Assembly (NCBI GenBank): GCA_041879295.1
Contig: CP047152.1
Span: forward strand, 5,585,501-5,649,500
Length of the DNA stretch: 64,000 nt
Reading direction: 5' to 3'
DNA from: Pseudomonas putida
Lineage (GTDB): Bacteria > Pseudomonadota > Gammaproteobacteria > Pseudomonadales > Pseudomonadaceae
Below, one piece after another: positions 1-8,382 of this stretch (position 1 is its first letter; each line of letters opens with the position of its first letter). Both the position numbers and the translations under genes were made by a program. The notes below the pieces were generated by a model that was not told the origin of the DNA, did not search any database, and saw nothing but the letters and a program-made list of their open reading frames with translations.

Positions 1-213
1 GAGCGCGCGCTGCCGGCCAAGGTGGCCTTTGTCGCAGCCAAGGCCCAGTTCACCCCCAAACAGGTGGAAACCCGCGACGAACGGCAAAAGCTGGTGTTCC
101 GGGTCAAACTGCGCCTGAGCGACCCGGGCGCCGTGCCGCAAGCCAAGCCAGGCATGCCAGGCGCCGGCTATGTACGCACGGCTGAGGTGGACTGGCCGGC
201 CAACCTGCAATGA
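1..213 (+). CDS. HlyD/MFP-family periplasmic adaptor, C-terminal end (partial)
   Basis: The reading frame is open from the first base and ends at a TGA at 211-213, so only the last 70 codons of a longer gene are present. The stretch with LVFRVKLRL followed by KPGMPGAGYVRT is typical of the final beta-barrel and lipoyl-flanking region of membrane fusion proteins that link an inner-membrane ABC exporter to an outer-membrane channel. The stop overlaps the start of the next gene (ATGA), so the two are translationally coupled. The family call rests mainly on the short tail and on its place ahead of an RbbA-type ATPase; the substrate cannot be told. Confidence 0.75.
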   Translation, partial: ERALPAKVAFVAAKAQFTPKQVETRDERQKLVFRVKLRLSDPGAVPQAKPGMPGAGYVRTAEVDWPANLQ

Positions 214-2930
214 ACGCCCCGGCGCTGCTGGCCGAAGGCATCAGCCACCGTTACGGCGACCTCATAGCCCTGCACCCGCTAGGTTTCAGCCTGCCTGTGG
301 GCACCCGCTGCGCGCTGATCGGCCCCGATGGGGCCGGTAAATCGACCCTGCTGGGGTTGATCGCCGGCGTAAAACGCCTGCAGCAGGGAGAGCTGCAGGT
401 GCTGGGCGGCTCGATCCGCCAACGCCGCCATCGCACCGCGCTATACCCCAAAGTAGCGTTCATGCCGCAGGGGCTGGGCAACAACCTGTACCCGGAACTG
501 TCGATCAGCGAGAACATCCGCTTTTTCGCCACCCTGTTCGGGCTGGGCCGCCGCGAGTGTGAGCAGCGCATGGCCAATCTGTTGCAGGCCACCGACCTGC
601 AGCGCTTTGCCCAGCGCCCGGCCGGCAAGCTGTCGGGTGGCATGAAGCAGAAGCTGGGCCTTTGCTGCGCGCTGATCCACGAGCCAGACCTGCTGATCCT
701 GGACGAGCCGACCACCGGCGTCGACCCACTGTCGCGGCGGCGCTTCTGGGAGCTGGTTGAGCAGGTTCGCGCACAACGCCCGCAACTGACCCTGCTGGTG
801 GCTACCGCCTACATGGAAGAAGCCGAACAGTTCGAGCATTGCCTGATGCTCGATGGCGGCCACTTGCTGGCCGCCGGCCCTAGCCACGAACTGGCTGCAG
901 TAACCCCCAGCGGCAAGCTGGATGACGCCTTTACCCACTACCAGGGCGCGGGCAAGGCGCAGCATCAACCACTGGCAATCCCGCCGCGCCAAGCCACGGA
1001 CGGCCCGGTCGCCATCGAGGCACACGACCTGACTCTGCGCTTTGGCGACTTCACGGCGGTGAACAAGGTCAGTTTCGCCATTGGCCGAGGGGAGATCTTT
1101 GGCTTCCTGGGTTCCAACGGTTGCGGCAAGACCACCACCATGAAGGTGCTCACCGGCCTGATGCCGGCCAGCGAGGGCAGCGCTAGCCTGCTGGGTCGCC
1201 CGGTGGACGCCAGCGACCTGGCCACACGCAAGCGGGTCGGCTTCATGTCGCAGAGTTTCTCTCTGTATGGCGAGCTCAGCACCCGGCAGAACCTGGCCCT
1301 GCATGCCCGCCTGTTCGACTTGCCCAAAGCCGAGAGCGCCCAGCGCATCGATGAGCTGATCGAGCGCTTCGACCTCGCCGCTATCGCAGACCAACCATCT
1401 GGCGCCCTGCCCCTCGGTTTGCGCCAGCGTCTGTCGCTGGCAGTGGCGGTTCTGCATCGCCCGGAAGTCTTGATCCTCGACGAACCGACCTCTGGCGTCG
1501 ACCCGGCCGCCCGCGACGACTTCTGGCGCCTGCTGGTAGAACTGTCGCGCGAGCAGGGCGTGACCATTTTCCTCTCCACCCACTTCATGAACGAAGCCCA
1601 GCGCTGCGATCGTATTTCGCTGATGCACGCTGGGCGGGTGCTGGCCTGCGACACACCCGATGCCCTGCAGCATCAGTACCAGGGCGCCACGCTGGAGGAC
1701 GCGTTCGTTCGCTGCCTGGAGCAGGCCCAGGAGCTGGCGCCAGCCGCCACCGACAGCAGCGTGCTGGAACAGGCGTCCACCCCCACCCTGCCGCTACGCC
1801 AGGGTTTCAGCCTGCGCCGCCTGCTGGCAGTGGCCGGCCGTGAGGGCAAGGAGCTGCTGCGCGACAAGGTGCGCCTGGCCTTCGCCTTACTGGGTGCACT
1901 GTTCATGATGGTGATCTTCGGCTACGGCATTTCACTGGATGTGGAAAACCTCGCCTTCGCCGTGCACGATCAGGACCAGAGCCCGCAAAGTCGCGCCTAC
2001 CTCGAAGCCTTCCGTGGCTCACGCTACTTCGCTGAACAAGCGCCAATCCGCGACAGCAGAGAGCTGCACCAACGCCTGCAACGCTCGGAAATCAAACTGG
2101 CACTGGAGATTCCGCCCGGCTTTGGCCGCGACCTGTATGCAGGGCGCCAGCCGGTGGTGGCCGCCTGGCTCGACGGTGGCATGCCGTTCCGCGCAGAAAC
2201 CAGCCGCAACTACGTGGAAGCCGTGCACCAGGCCAACCTGGAGCAACTGGCACAGGCCAGCCCACAACCGCAGCCACGCCAGGACCCGGTGCGCCTGGAA
2301 ACGCGTTTCCGCTACAACCAGGATGTGGTCAGCGTGAACGCCATCGGCCCTGGCGTAATGGCGCTGATATTGGCCTTCATTCCGGCCATGCTCACTGCGC
2401 TGGGCATCGTGCGCGAGAAGGAGCTCGGCTCCATCACCAACTTCTACGCCACACCCCTCACCCGCCTGGAGTTCCTGCTTGGCAAGCAGATGCCCTACCT
2501 GGCTGTGAGCCTGGTCAACCTGGCGCTGTTGGTGGCGATGAACCGCTGGCTGTTCGCCGTACCGCTCAAGGGCAGCGTACTGGCCCTGGCGTGTGGCGGC
2601 ATGGCCTACCTGCTGGCAACCACCAGCCTGGGCCTGCTGATCTCGGCATTCACCCGCACCCAGATCGCCGCCATTCTCGGCACCATGATCATTACCAGCC
2701 TGCCGACCATCCAGTTTTCCGGGCTGATCGTGCCACGTTCGTCGCTAGACGGCGCGGCAGCGGTGATGGGCCAGTTGTTCCCGGCAGGCTACTTCCTCGA
2801 CATCGCAGTCGGCACCTTCACCAAAGCGTTAGGCCTGCGTGAGTTGTGGCCGCAGTGCCTGATCCTGCTCAGTTTCTTTGCCGCATTCACTGGCCTGAGC
2901 CTGGCAATGCTGAAGAAACAGGAGGCCTGA
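210..2930 (+). CDS. rbbA: RbbA-type ABC transporter, two ATPase domains fused to a permease
   Basis: A 906-residue fusion. The first ATPase domain has Walker A GPDGAGKST (about residues 38-46), signature LSGGMKQKL and Walker B LLILDEPTTGVDP. The second has Walker A GSNGCGKTT (about 301-309) and Walker B LILDEPTSGVDP, but its signature reads LPLGLRQRL rather than LSGGQ, so it may be catalytically asymmetric. Residues from about 545 onward form an ABC-2 permease with one N-terminal membrane segment, a large periplasmic loop and a C-terminal membrane bundle. The layout matches RbbA/YhiH, once described as a ribosome-associated ATPase but genomically an exporter component. The start overlaps the adaptor stop by 4 bp. 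Confidence 0.9.
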   Translation: MNAPALLAEGISHRYGDLIALHPLGFSLPVGTRCALIGPDGAGKSTLLGLIAGVKRLQQGELQVLGGSIRQRRHRTALYPKVAFMPQGLGNNLYPELSISENIRFFATLFGLGRRECEQRMANLLQATDLQRFAQRPAGKLSGGMKQKLGLCCALIHEPDLLILDEPTTGVDPLSRRRFWELVEQVRAQRPQLTLLVATAYMEEAEQFEHCLMLDGGHLLAAGPSHELAAVTPSGKLDDAFTHYQGAGKAQHQPLAIPPRQATDGPVAIEAHDLTLRFGDFTAVNKVSFAIGRGEIFGFLGSNGCGKTTTMKVLTGLMPASEGSASLLGRPVDASDLATRKRVGFMSQSFSLYGELSTRQNLALHARLFDLPKAESAQRIDELIERFDLAAIADQPSGALPLGLRQRLSLAVAVLHRPEVLILDEPTSGVDPAARDDFWRLLVELSREQGVTIFLSTHFMNEAQRCDRISLMHAGRVLACDTPDALQHQYQGATLEDAFVRCLEQAQELAPAATDSSVLEQASTPTLPLRQGFSLRRLLAVAGREGKELLRDKVRLAFALLGALFMMVIFGYGISLDVENLAFAVHDQDQSPQSRAYLEAFRGSRYFAEQAPIRDSRELHQRLQRSEIKLALEIPPGFGRDLYAGRQPVVAAWLDGGMPFRAETSRNYVEAVHQANLEQLAQASPQPQPRQDPVRLETRFRYNQDVVSVNAIGPGVMALILAFIPAMLTALGIVREKELGSITNFYATPLTRLEFLLGKQMPYLAVSLVNLALLVAMNRWLFAVPLKGSVLALACGGMAYLLATTSLGLLISAFTRTQIAAILGTMIITSLPTIQFSGLIVPRSSLDGAAAVMGQLFPAGYFLDIAVGTFTKALGLRELWPQCLILLSFFAAFTGLSLAMLKKQEA

Positions 2931-2931
2931 C

Positions 2932-4044
2932 ATGTCGCGCCTGAACCACACCCTGCGCCTGGGCCTGAAAGAACTGACCAGCCTGCGCCATGACAGCGTC
3001 CTGCTGCTGTTCCTGCTATATGCCTTCAGCGTGGCGATCTATATGCCGGCAGCCGGCTCGGTGATCGGCGTACACAACGCCAGCGTGGCGGTGGTGGATG
3101 AAGACCATAGCCTGCTCTCGCGCAAGCTCAGCGAAGCCCTGCAACCGCCCGAGTTCCAGCCAGCCGTGCCGCTGCCTCCGCAGCGCCTGGACCAGGCCAT
3201 GGACAGCGGCCAGTACACCTTCGTCATCAACATACCGGTGAACTTTCAGAGCGACCTGCTGGCCGGGCGCTCGCCGGAGCTGCAGATCAACGTCGATGCT
3301 ACAGCCATGAGCCAAGCGTTCATGGGCGCCGGCTACATCGGCCGCATCTTCGAGCGCGAGCTGCTCGACTACAGCCAGCGTGGTAACGAGCAAAGCCCGG
3401 TGCTGATCAACCCCAAGGCGCTGTTCAACCCCAACCTGGAGGGGGGCTGGTTTCTGGCAGTGATCCAGATCGTCAACAACATCACCATCCTGGCGATCAT
3501 CCTCACCGGCACCGCGCTGCTGCGCGAGCGTGAGCACGGCACCCTCGACCACCTGCTGGTGCTGCCGCTGACCGCGCTGGAGATCATGCTGGCCAAGATC
3601 GGCAGCAACGCGCTGGTGGTGGTGATCTGCACCTGGATTTCGTTGGTGGTAGTCGTCAAAGGTGCACTGGGCGTGCCGCTTTCTGGCTCGATGGGGCTGT
3701 TCCTGGCCGTGACCGCGCTGTACCTGTTCGCCAGTACATCGCTGGGCATTTTCCTCGCCACCCTGGCGCGCTCGACGCCGCAGTTCGGCCTGCTGGCGAT
3801 CCCGGTGATCATCCCGATGCTGTTGCTGTCCGGTGGCAGCACACCACTGGACAGCATGCCGCAGTGGCTGCAGTGGGTGATGCAGGGGTCACCCTCAACG
3901 CACTTTGTCAGCCTGAGTGCCGCAATCCTGTTCCGGGATGCCGGGTGGGCGGTGGTATGGCCGGATATCCTGGCGCTGACGCTGATCGGCCTGGTGTTCT
4001 TCAGCGTGGCCCTCGCGCGGTTCCGCCGTACCCTGGCGTCTTGA
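2932..4044 (+). CDS. ABC-2 type permease, YhhJ-like
   Basis: A 370-residue inner-membrane protein starting one base after the rbbA stop. It has one membrane segment near residues 24-44, a periplasmic domain of about 125 residues, and a C-terminal bundle of hydrophobic segments containing the ABC-2 motif around LREREHGTLDHLLVLPLT. It should pair with the permease half of the upstream fusion to form the export channel, completing an adaptor-ATPase/permease-permease operon like yhiI-yhiH-yhhJ of enteric bacteria. Export of drugs or small lipophilic molecules is a family-level guess only. Confidence 0.9.
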   Translation: MSRLNHTLRLGLKELTSLRHDSVLLLFLLYAFSVAIYMPAAGSVIGVHNASVAVVDEDHSLLSRKLSEALQPPEFQPAVPLPPQRLDQAMDSGQYTFVINIPVNFQSDLLAGRSPELQINVDATAMSQAFMGAGYIGRIFERELLDYSQRGNEQSPVLINPKALFNPNLEGGWFLAVIQIVNNITILAIILTGTALLREREHGTLDHLLVLPLTALEIMLAKIGSNALVVVICTWISLVVVVKGALGVPLSGSMGLFLAVTALYLFASTSLGIFLATLARSTPQFGLLAIPVIIPMLLLSGGSTPLDSMPQWLQWVMQGSPSTHFVSLSAAILFRDAGWAVVWPDILALTLIGLVFFSVALARFRRTLAS

Positions 4045-4094
4045 AGGCATGCGCGAGCGTCCGCCGAAAGTTGGAAAACTGGCACAAAGACAAA

Positions 4095-4112
4095 GGGCGC
4101 CTTTCGGCGCCC
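4095..4112. terminator. Hairpin terminator between convergent genes
   Basis: A perfect 7-bp stem GGGCGCC/GGCGCCC with a 4-nt loop follows the permease stop and faces the end of the mazF-like gene. The T-rich side is on the minus strand, so it may serve that gene better than the ABC operon. Confidence 0.55.
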
Positions 4113-4224
4113 TACTCACAGACAGGTCGACTTGTCATCGCCATATACCTGCCCGGCTCTGTAATTGCTGGTTGAACCAGGATCCTCAGAGTCTTACAAG
4201 CCCCTTGCGGGAACAGGCTGATTA

Positions 4225-4659
4225 TCACGCATCGAGCGTAACATTGACAACAGACCGCTCTGTTGCTGGATGTGTGAAACCCAGCGTAAAGCCAACTGCA
4301 GCCCTCACGGCGGCGAAATGCTCTGGCCGCATTGTAAAGGTCATGTATTCCCGACCACTTCCTTGCCGCGATTTGACCCGACATCTGTCCAATCTGGAGG
4401 TAGCCACCGTGTAGATCATGTCGCACTTGGCCCAGCATGTCAGGGCCGAACCAGGCAGATAACTCGGCAGCACAACGTGATGCCCTGCCATGTGATCCGG
4501 TGCAGTGGTACTCAAAGGGACTATCGTCACTAACTGGCGATTTTGACTGTGCTTGCGAAGAACGACCACGGGACGCACCTTGATCATTTCAGGCACTTGA
4601 AAGCCTGAAAAGTCGCACATCAGTACAGTCGCCTCTTTCGGCTGGTACTTCAAAGCCAT
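4225..4659 (-). CDS. PemK/MazF-like toxin-family protein, solitary
   Basis: A 144-residue protein from the preferred start (MALKYQPKE; an in-frame ATG 36 bp upstream is possible). The MCDFSGF stretch followed by IKVRPVVVL is the beta-barrel core of the MazF/PemK/Kid fold, which in known members is a ribosome-dependent or free mRNA interferase. I find no antitoxin-like ORF directly upstream (the 163 bp before it hold no convincing gene), so it is either a solitary family member or uses an unlinked partner. Its cysteines and modest GC differ from the neighbouring core genes, which hints at horizontal origin. Toxicity is not shown. Confidence 0.7.
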   Translation of the reverse strand: MALKYQPKEATVLMCDFSGFQVPEMIKVRPVVVLRKHSQNRQLVTIVPLSTTAPDHMAGHHVVLPSYLPGSALTCWAKCDMIYTVATSRLDRCRVKSRQGSGREYMTFTMRPEHFAAVRAAVGFTLGFTHPATERSVVNVTLDA

Positions 4660-4822
4660 TGCCAACACTCTCGAGCAACTGAAGACAGGGCACAATCTAG
4701 CTTGGCCATGGCCCCAAAAACTGAAAACTGGCGGGCTTACAGGAAAGACAGAAGGGTCCTACACACGGGGTAAGCCTGAATTCAATCCGACTTATCAGTG
4801 ATGGACCTCACACTGTTTCAGG

Positions 4823-5227
4823 TCACTGCACAATCAGGTTGTTGAACAGCAGGTCCTCAACGATCGGCTTGCCCTCTTCCGCCTCCAGCACCTGCTGCAC
4901 CTGTTTCAGCGCCTCTTGGCGAAGATGCTCCTTGGCCTCGACGTTGCTCATGCTGTCCACCGTCTGCTGGGTGAACAATGCCACCAGCTGGTTACGGATC
5001 AGCGGTTCGTGGTGTTTCACCGTCTTGGCCGCTTCGTCACCCGTCACGCGCAGGGCCACGTCAGCCTTGTACACGCGCAGCCGCGGGCTGCCGTCGAGCG
5101 CATAGTTGCCAACAAAGGGCGGGCTCAGACTGATGTAGGCGACCTTGGGCGCCCCTTCCTTGGCTTCTTCGGCCATGGCCGCAGCCGGCAGCAGCAGCGC
5201 CAGCACCATCAAGATCCACGCTTTCAC
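4823..5227 (-). CDS. FliL-family periplasmic protein
   Basis: The best start is a GTG at 5227 preceded by AGGAG, giving 134 residues; the reading frame extends 19 codons upstream without a better site. The N-terminus WILMVLALLLPAAAMA looks like a cleavable signal peptide rather than a retained anchor. The rest has the FliL layout: a YISLSPPFVGNY beta strand, RVYKADVALRV, then a helix with IRNQLVALFTQQTV, and the terminal LLFNNLIVQ. FliL proteins bind the flagellar stator ring, but no flagellar gene is nearby, so this is an orphan paralogue and a flagellar role is only inferred. Confidence 0.8.
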   Translation of the reverse strand: MKAWILMVLALLLPAAAMAEEAKEGAPKVAYISLSPPFVGNYALDGSPRLRVYKADVALRVTGDEAAKTVKHHEPLIRNQLVALFTQQTVDSMSNVEAKEHLRQEALKQVQQVLEAEEGKPIVEDLLFNNLIVQ

Positions 5228-5384
5228 GAATTCGCTCCTCAATACAATTGGCGCCAGCTTACCCAGCACACCGCTCAAACCCAAGCCCGGGCTTATGCCG
5301 CCCCATCAGGGCGGGCCATGCTCGTTGACCCACCAAGCGGCCCTCCTACACTTATCGGCCACTACCCGCAAAGGAATAGCCCCG

Positions 5385-6362
5385 ATGAAAGCTGTGTTGT
5401 GCAAAACCCTGGGTCCAGCGCGCAACCTGGTGCTGGAAGAGGTGGCCAGCCCACTGCCGAAGAAAAACGAGATCCTGTTGGACGTGCACGCTGCCGGGGT
5501 CAACTTCCCCGACACCCTGATCATCGAAGGCAAGTACCAGTTCCAGCCACCGCTGCCGTTCTCTCCCGGTGGAGAGGCAGCGGGCGTGGTGGCCGCCATC
5601 GGTGAAAAGGCCGGTGCGTTCAAGGTAGGCGACCGGGTCATGGCGCTCACCGGCTGGGGTGCGTTCGCCGAGCAAGTGGCGGTGCCGTTCTATAACGTTC
5701 TGCCGATCCCGGCGAGCATGGACTTCACCACCGCTGCGGCCTTCGGCATGACCTACGGCACCTCGATGCACGCCCTGCGCCAGCGTGGCCAGTTGCAGGC
5801 AGGCGAGACGCTGCTGGTACTGGGCGCTTCCGGTGGGGTCGGCCTGGCGGCGGTGGAGATCGGCAAGGCCATGGGCGCGCGGGTGATCGCGGCGGCCAGC
5901 AGCGCCGAGAAACTGGCCGTGGCCAAGGCTGCCGGGGCGGATGAACTGATCGATTACAGCCAGGCCAACCTGCGCGAAGAAATCAAACGTCTGACCGGCG
6001 GCCAAGGCGTGGACGTGATCTACGACCCGGTCGGAGGCGAGCTGTTCGAACAAGCGGTGCGCGGGTTGGCCTGGAATGGCAGGCTGCTGGTGGTGGGTTT
6101 TGCCAGCGGCAGCATTCCACAGCTGACGGCCAACCTGGTGCTGCTCAAGGGCGCGGCGGTACTGGGCGTGTTCTGGGGGGCATTTGCCCAGCGCCAGCCG
6201 GAGGACAATGCCGCCAACTTCCGCCAGCTGTTTGCCTGGCATGCCGAGGGCAAGTTGAAGCCGCTGGTGTCGCAGACTTATCCACTGGAACAAGCCGGGG
6301 CTGCTATAGAGAAGCTGGGGCAACGGCAGGCTGTGGGTAAGTTGGTGGTGCTGGCCAGGTAA
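5385..6362 (+). CDS. NADPH:quinone oxidoreductase family protein
   Basis: A 325-residue zinc-independent medium-chain dehydrogenase/reductase. An open frame extends 240 bp upstream, but the ATG at 5385 is preceded by AAAGGAA and begins the canonical MKAVLCKTLGP. Residues 1-120 form the GroES-like domain with VNFPDTL; the Rossmann fold carries LGASGGVGLAAVEIGK (about 146-161). The catalytic-zinc cysteines of alcohol dehydrogenases are absent, as expected for QOR/crotonase-type reductases. It probably reduces quinones or enoyl/alkenal substrates with NADPH. It stands alone, divergent from the fliL-like gene. Confidence 0.9.
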   Translation: MKAVLCKTLGPARNLVLEEVASPLPKKNEILLDVHAAGVNFPDTLIIEGKYQFQPPLPFSPGGEAAGVVAAIGEKAGAFKVGDRVMALTGWGAFAEQVAVPFYNVLPIPASMDFTTAAAFGMTYGTSMHALRQRGQLQAGETLLVLGASGGVGLAAVEIGKAMGARVIAAASSAEKLAVAKAAGADELIDYSQANLREEIKRLTGGQGVDVIYDPVGGELFEQAVRGLAWNGRLLVVGFASGSIPQLTANLVLLKGAAVLGVFWGAFAQRQPEDNAANFRQLFAWHAEGKLKPLVSQTYPLEQAGAAIEKLGQRQAVGKLVVLAR

Positions 6363-6425
6363 GGCAGTACCGCGAATACGGTGGTGACGGCAACGGTTAA
6401 CGGCGGGTGGAATTGGCCGGCAGGC

Positions 6426-6492
6426 CCGGCCCCTTCGCGGGTAAACCCGCTCCTACAGGCGACCGCGCAGGGTTTACCCGCGAAGAGGCCGG
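6426..6492. repeat. REP inverted pair (BIME)
   Basis: Two P. putida-type REP units face each other (CCCTTCGCGGGTAAACCCG and its inverted counterpart ending GCGAAGAGGCC) between the convergent quinone reductase and chaC-like genes. Likely also limits read-through. Confidence 0.85.
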
Positions 6493-6502
6493 AGCTGGTT
6501 GT

Positions 6503-7153
6503 TCACACTTCGCGCAGATTATGGCAACGCCTGAATCGCGCTTCCAGATTGCGATCGGGCATCTGGTGACTGCGCAGTGCATTCAAGGTCTGCTCGACAT
6601 AGTCGCGCGTGGTGCCATAACGCCCCTTGGCACTGGCCAGGATCTGGCTGAGCAAAGTATCCGGCAAGTTGCCGGCATAGCACGGCAAATGCCGCTCCAG
6701 CACAAAGCCCAAGGCCTGCACCTTGCTACCATCGCCCAGGCGACAGTGGAGCCAGTGCGGCCGGTAGGCCGGATACGGCATCTCGCGCTGCCACAGGGCC
6801 ATCAGTGAGTCGTCTAGATTGCGCTCATCCAGCCGGTAGGCAAAACCGCTGCAGGAACCACCTCGGTCCAGGCCAAACACCAGGCCGGGGGTTTCCGGGG
6901 TGCCGCGATGTTCATGCGACCACAGGTACAAGCCACGGTGATAACCATGTACCCGCGCGCGCTGACGCTCCACCGAATTGCATTCCGGGCGCCAGATCAA
7001 CGAGCCATAGGCAAACAGCCACACCGGCCCGCCCTGATGCCTGGACATGGTTGTCTTCATGGAGCTGAACAACTGTTCGCGAGTATGTTGCTGACCGAAA
7101 TCGAGTGCTGGAGGGTATGAAACTTCCCAAGACATACTTTCAAGAGCCGACAT
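6503..7153 (-). CDS. ChaC-like gamma-glutamylcyclotransferase
   Basis: Up to 216 residues. WLFAYGSLIWRP (about 45-56) is the hallmark glycine-containing binding loop of the gamma-glutamylcyclotransferase fold, and LWQREMPYPAYRP contains the acidic residue expected at the active site. ChaC enzymes cleave glutathione or gamma-glutamyl peptides to 5-oxoproline in the cytosol. Start choice is uncertain: ATGs at 7153, 7132 and 7060 are all in frame and none has a strong Shine-Dalgarno. It is not in an obvious operon. A second, unrelated-length member of the superfamily lies at 31711. Confidence 0.85.
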   Translation of the reverse strand: MSALESMSWEVSYPPALDFGQQHTREQLFSSMKTTMSRHQGGPVWLFAYGSLIWRPECNSVERQRARVHGYHRGLYLWSHEHRGTPETPGLVFGLDRGGSCSGFAYRLDERNLDDSLMALWQREMPYPAYRPHWLHCRLGDGSKVQALGFVLERHLPCYAGNLPDTLLSQILASAKGRYGTTRDYVEQTLNALRSHQMPDRNLEARFRRCHNLREV

Positions 7154-7237
7154 AAGCTGCCGCCATTATTCCTGTGAACTACGGAGGTAGCGAGATTCGA
7201 TTACGCTGCGGCCCGAGGCCGCTTTACCAAGGGCGCT

Positions 7238-7309
7238 TTACCAAGGGCGCTTGCAGTAACCATAGGCCAGAATTACAGGAATACTCAAGCCCTTGAGCAC
7301 GCGTTTCAT
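7238..7309 (-). CDS. Possible 23-residue small protein
   Basis: An ATG at 7309 with GGAG six bases upstream opens a 23-codon frame, MKRVLKGLSIPVILAYGYCK plus RPW, with a positively charged N-terminus and one hydrophobic segment. It lies in the 260-bp gap between the chaC-like and reductase genes. A 14-bp direct duplication (GCTTTACCAAGGGC, twice in tandem, about 7220-7248) covers its stop codon and the DNA after it. No homologue is recognised; it may be a chance frame. Confidence 0.25.
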   Translation of the reverse strand: MKRVLKGLSIPVILAYGYCKRPW

Positions 7310-7413
7310 GCACGGCTCCGACGACTGGAAAGTACTGTTTCAGCAACGGTGAAAGTTATTGGCCAAGGCGGTAATAATTACCGCCTTATACCCATACTTT
7401 CAAACTTCGGTTA

Positions 7414-8382
7414 TTAACCGCGCGGCGCGTAGGCGAACACATCGGCACGCATGCGGTGCGCATCCATACCAGCTTCGACCAGGGCGTCGAGTGTGGCGTA
7501 GATCATGTTCGGTGAGCCACTGGCATACACATGCACGCTATTGAGGTCGGCAATGTCTTCGCATACCGCTTCATGCAGCATGCCGCAGCGGCCTTCCCAG
7601 CCGCACAGGTCGCTGACCACTTGATGCAGGAACAGGTTGGGCAGGCGCAGCCATTCGTCCCAGTGCTCGATCTGGTAGAAGTCCTCAGGCCGGCGCACTC
7701 CCCAGTACAGGTGCACCGGGTGCTTGAAGCCCTGGGCCCGGCAGTGCTCAACCAGGCTGTGCATCTGGCCCATGCCGGTGCCGGCGGCAATCAGCACCAG
7801 CGGCCCGTCTGGCAGCTCGGCCAGGTGGGTGTCGCCAAACGGCATTTCGATGCGCGCCAGGCCATCTCGCCTGAGCTGGTCGATCAGTTGCACCGCACTG
7901 GGTTCACGCGCCAGCACATGCAGCTCCAGCTCGCGCCCGGCATGTGGCGCGGACGCCAGCGAGAAGGCCGCCTGCTTGCCGCCCTCACGTTCGATCATCA
8001 GGTATTGCCCTGCGTGGTAGCGCAGTGGCTTGCCGGCAGGCGCACGCAGGCGCACCCGCCAGACGTCGCCACCGACGTCGACGCACTCACTGACGCTGCA
8101 CGCCAGCTTGCGCACTGGCAGCTCGCCCAAGGCAAGCACACCGTCCCAGAGCAACACGCAGTCCTCCAGCGGTTCGGCAATGCAGGTGAACAACTCGCCA
8201 TGGTCGCGGACTTCGCCATCCTGGCGAACCCGTCCTTCAACCAACAACGCGGCGCAAACATGGCAATTGCCATTGCGGCAGCTGTTTGGGCAGTCATAGC
8301 CCAGCCGCCGTGCTCCATCCAGGATCCGTTCCCCGGGTTCAAGCGCCAGCACCGCCCCGGACGGCTGCAACGTTACCTGCAT
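7414..8382 (-). CDS. Ferredoxin-flavin reductase fusion (CDP-6-deoxy-glucoseen reductase-like)
   Basis: A 322-residue protein starting at MQVTLQPSG; its ATG overlaps the ubiD TGA by one base. Residues 1-90 are a plant-type 2Fe-2S ferredoxin domain with cysteines at about 35, 40, 43 and 67. The remainder is a ferredoxin-NADP reductase-like module with a RYHAGQYLMIE flavin-binding strand and an IAAGTGMGQMHS NAD-binding loop. Database names follow AscD/RfbI reductases of deoxysugar synthesis, but the location directly behind ubiD suggests an electron-transfer role near ubiquinone metabolism or flavin supply; no deoxysugar genes are present. The exact acceptor is unknown. Confidence 0.85.
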   Translation of the reverse strand: MQVTLQPSGAVLALEPGERILDGARRLGYDCPNSCRNGNCHVCAALLVEGRVRQDGEVRDHGELFTCIAEPLEDCVLLWDGVLALGELPVRKLACSVSECVDVGGDVWRVRLRAPAGKPLRYHAGQYLMIEREGGKQAAFSLASAPHAGRELELHVLAREPSAVQLIDQLRRDGLARIEMPFGDTHLAELPDGPLVLIAAGTGMGQMHSLVEHCRAQGFKHPVHLYWGVRRPEDFYQIEHWDEWLRLPNLFLHQVVSDLCGWEGRCGMLHEAVCEDIADLNSVHVYASGSPNMIYATLDALVEAGMDAHRMRADVFAYAPRG

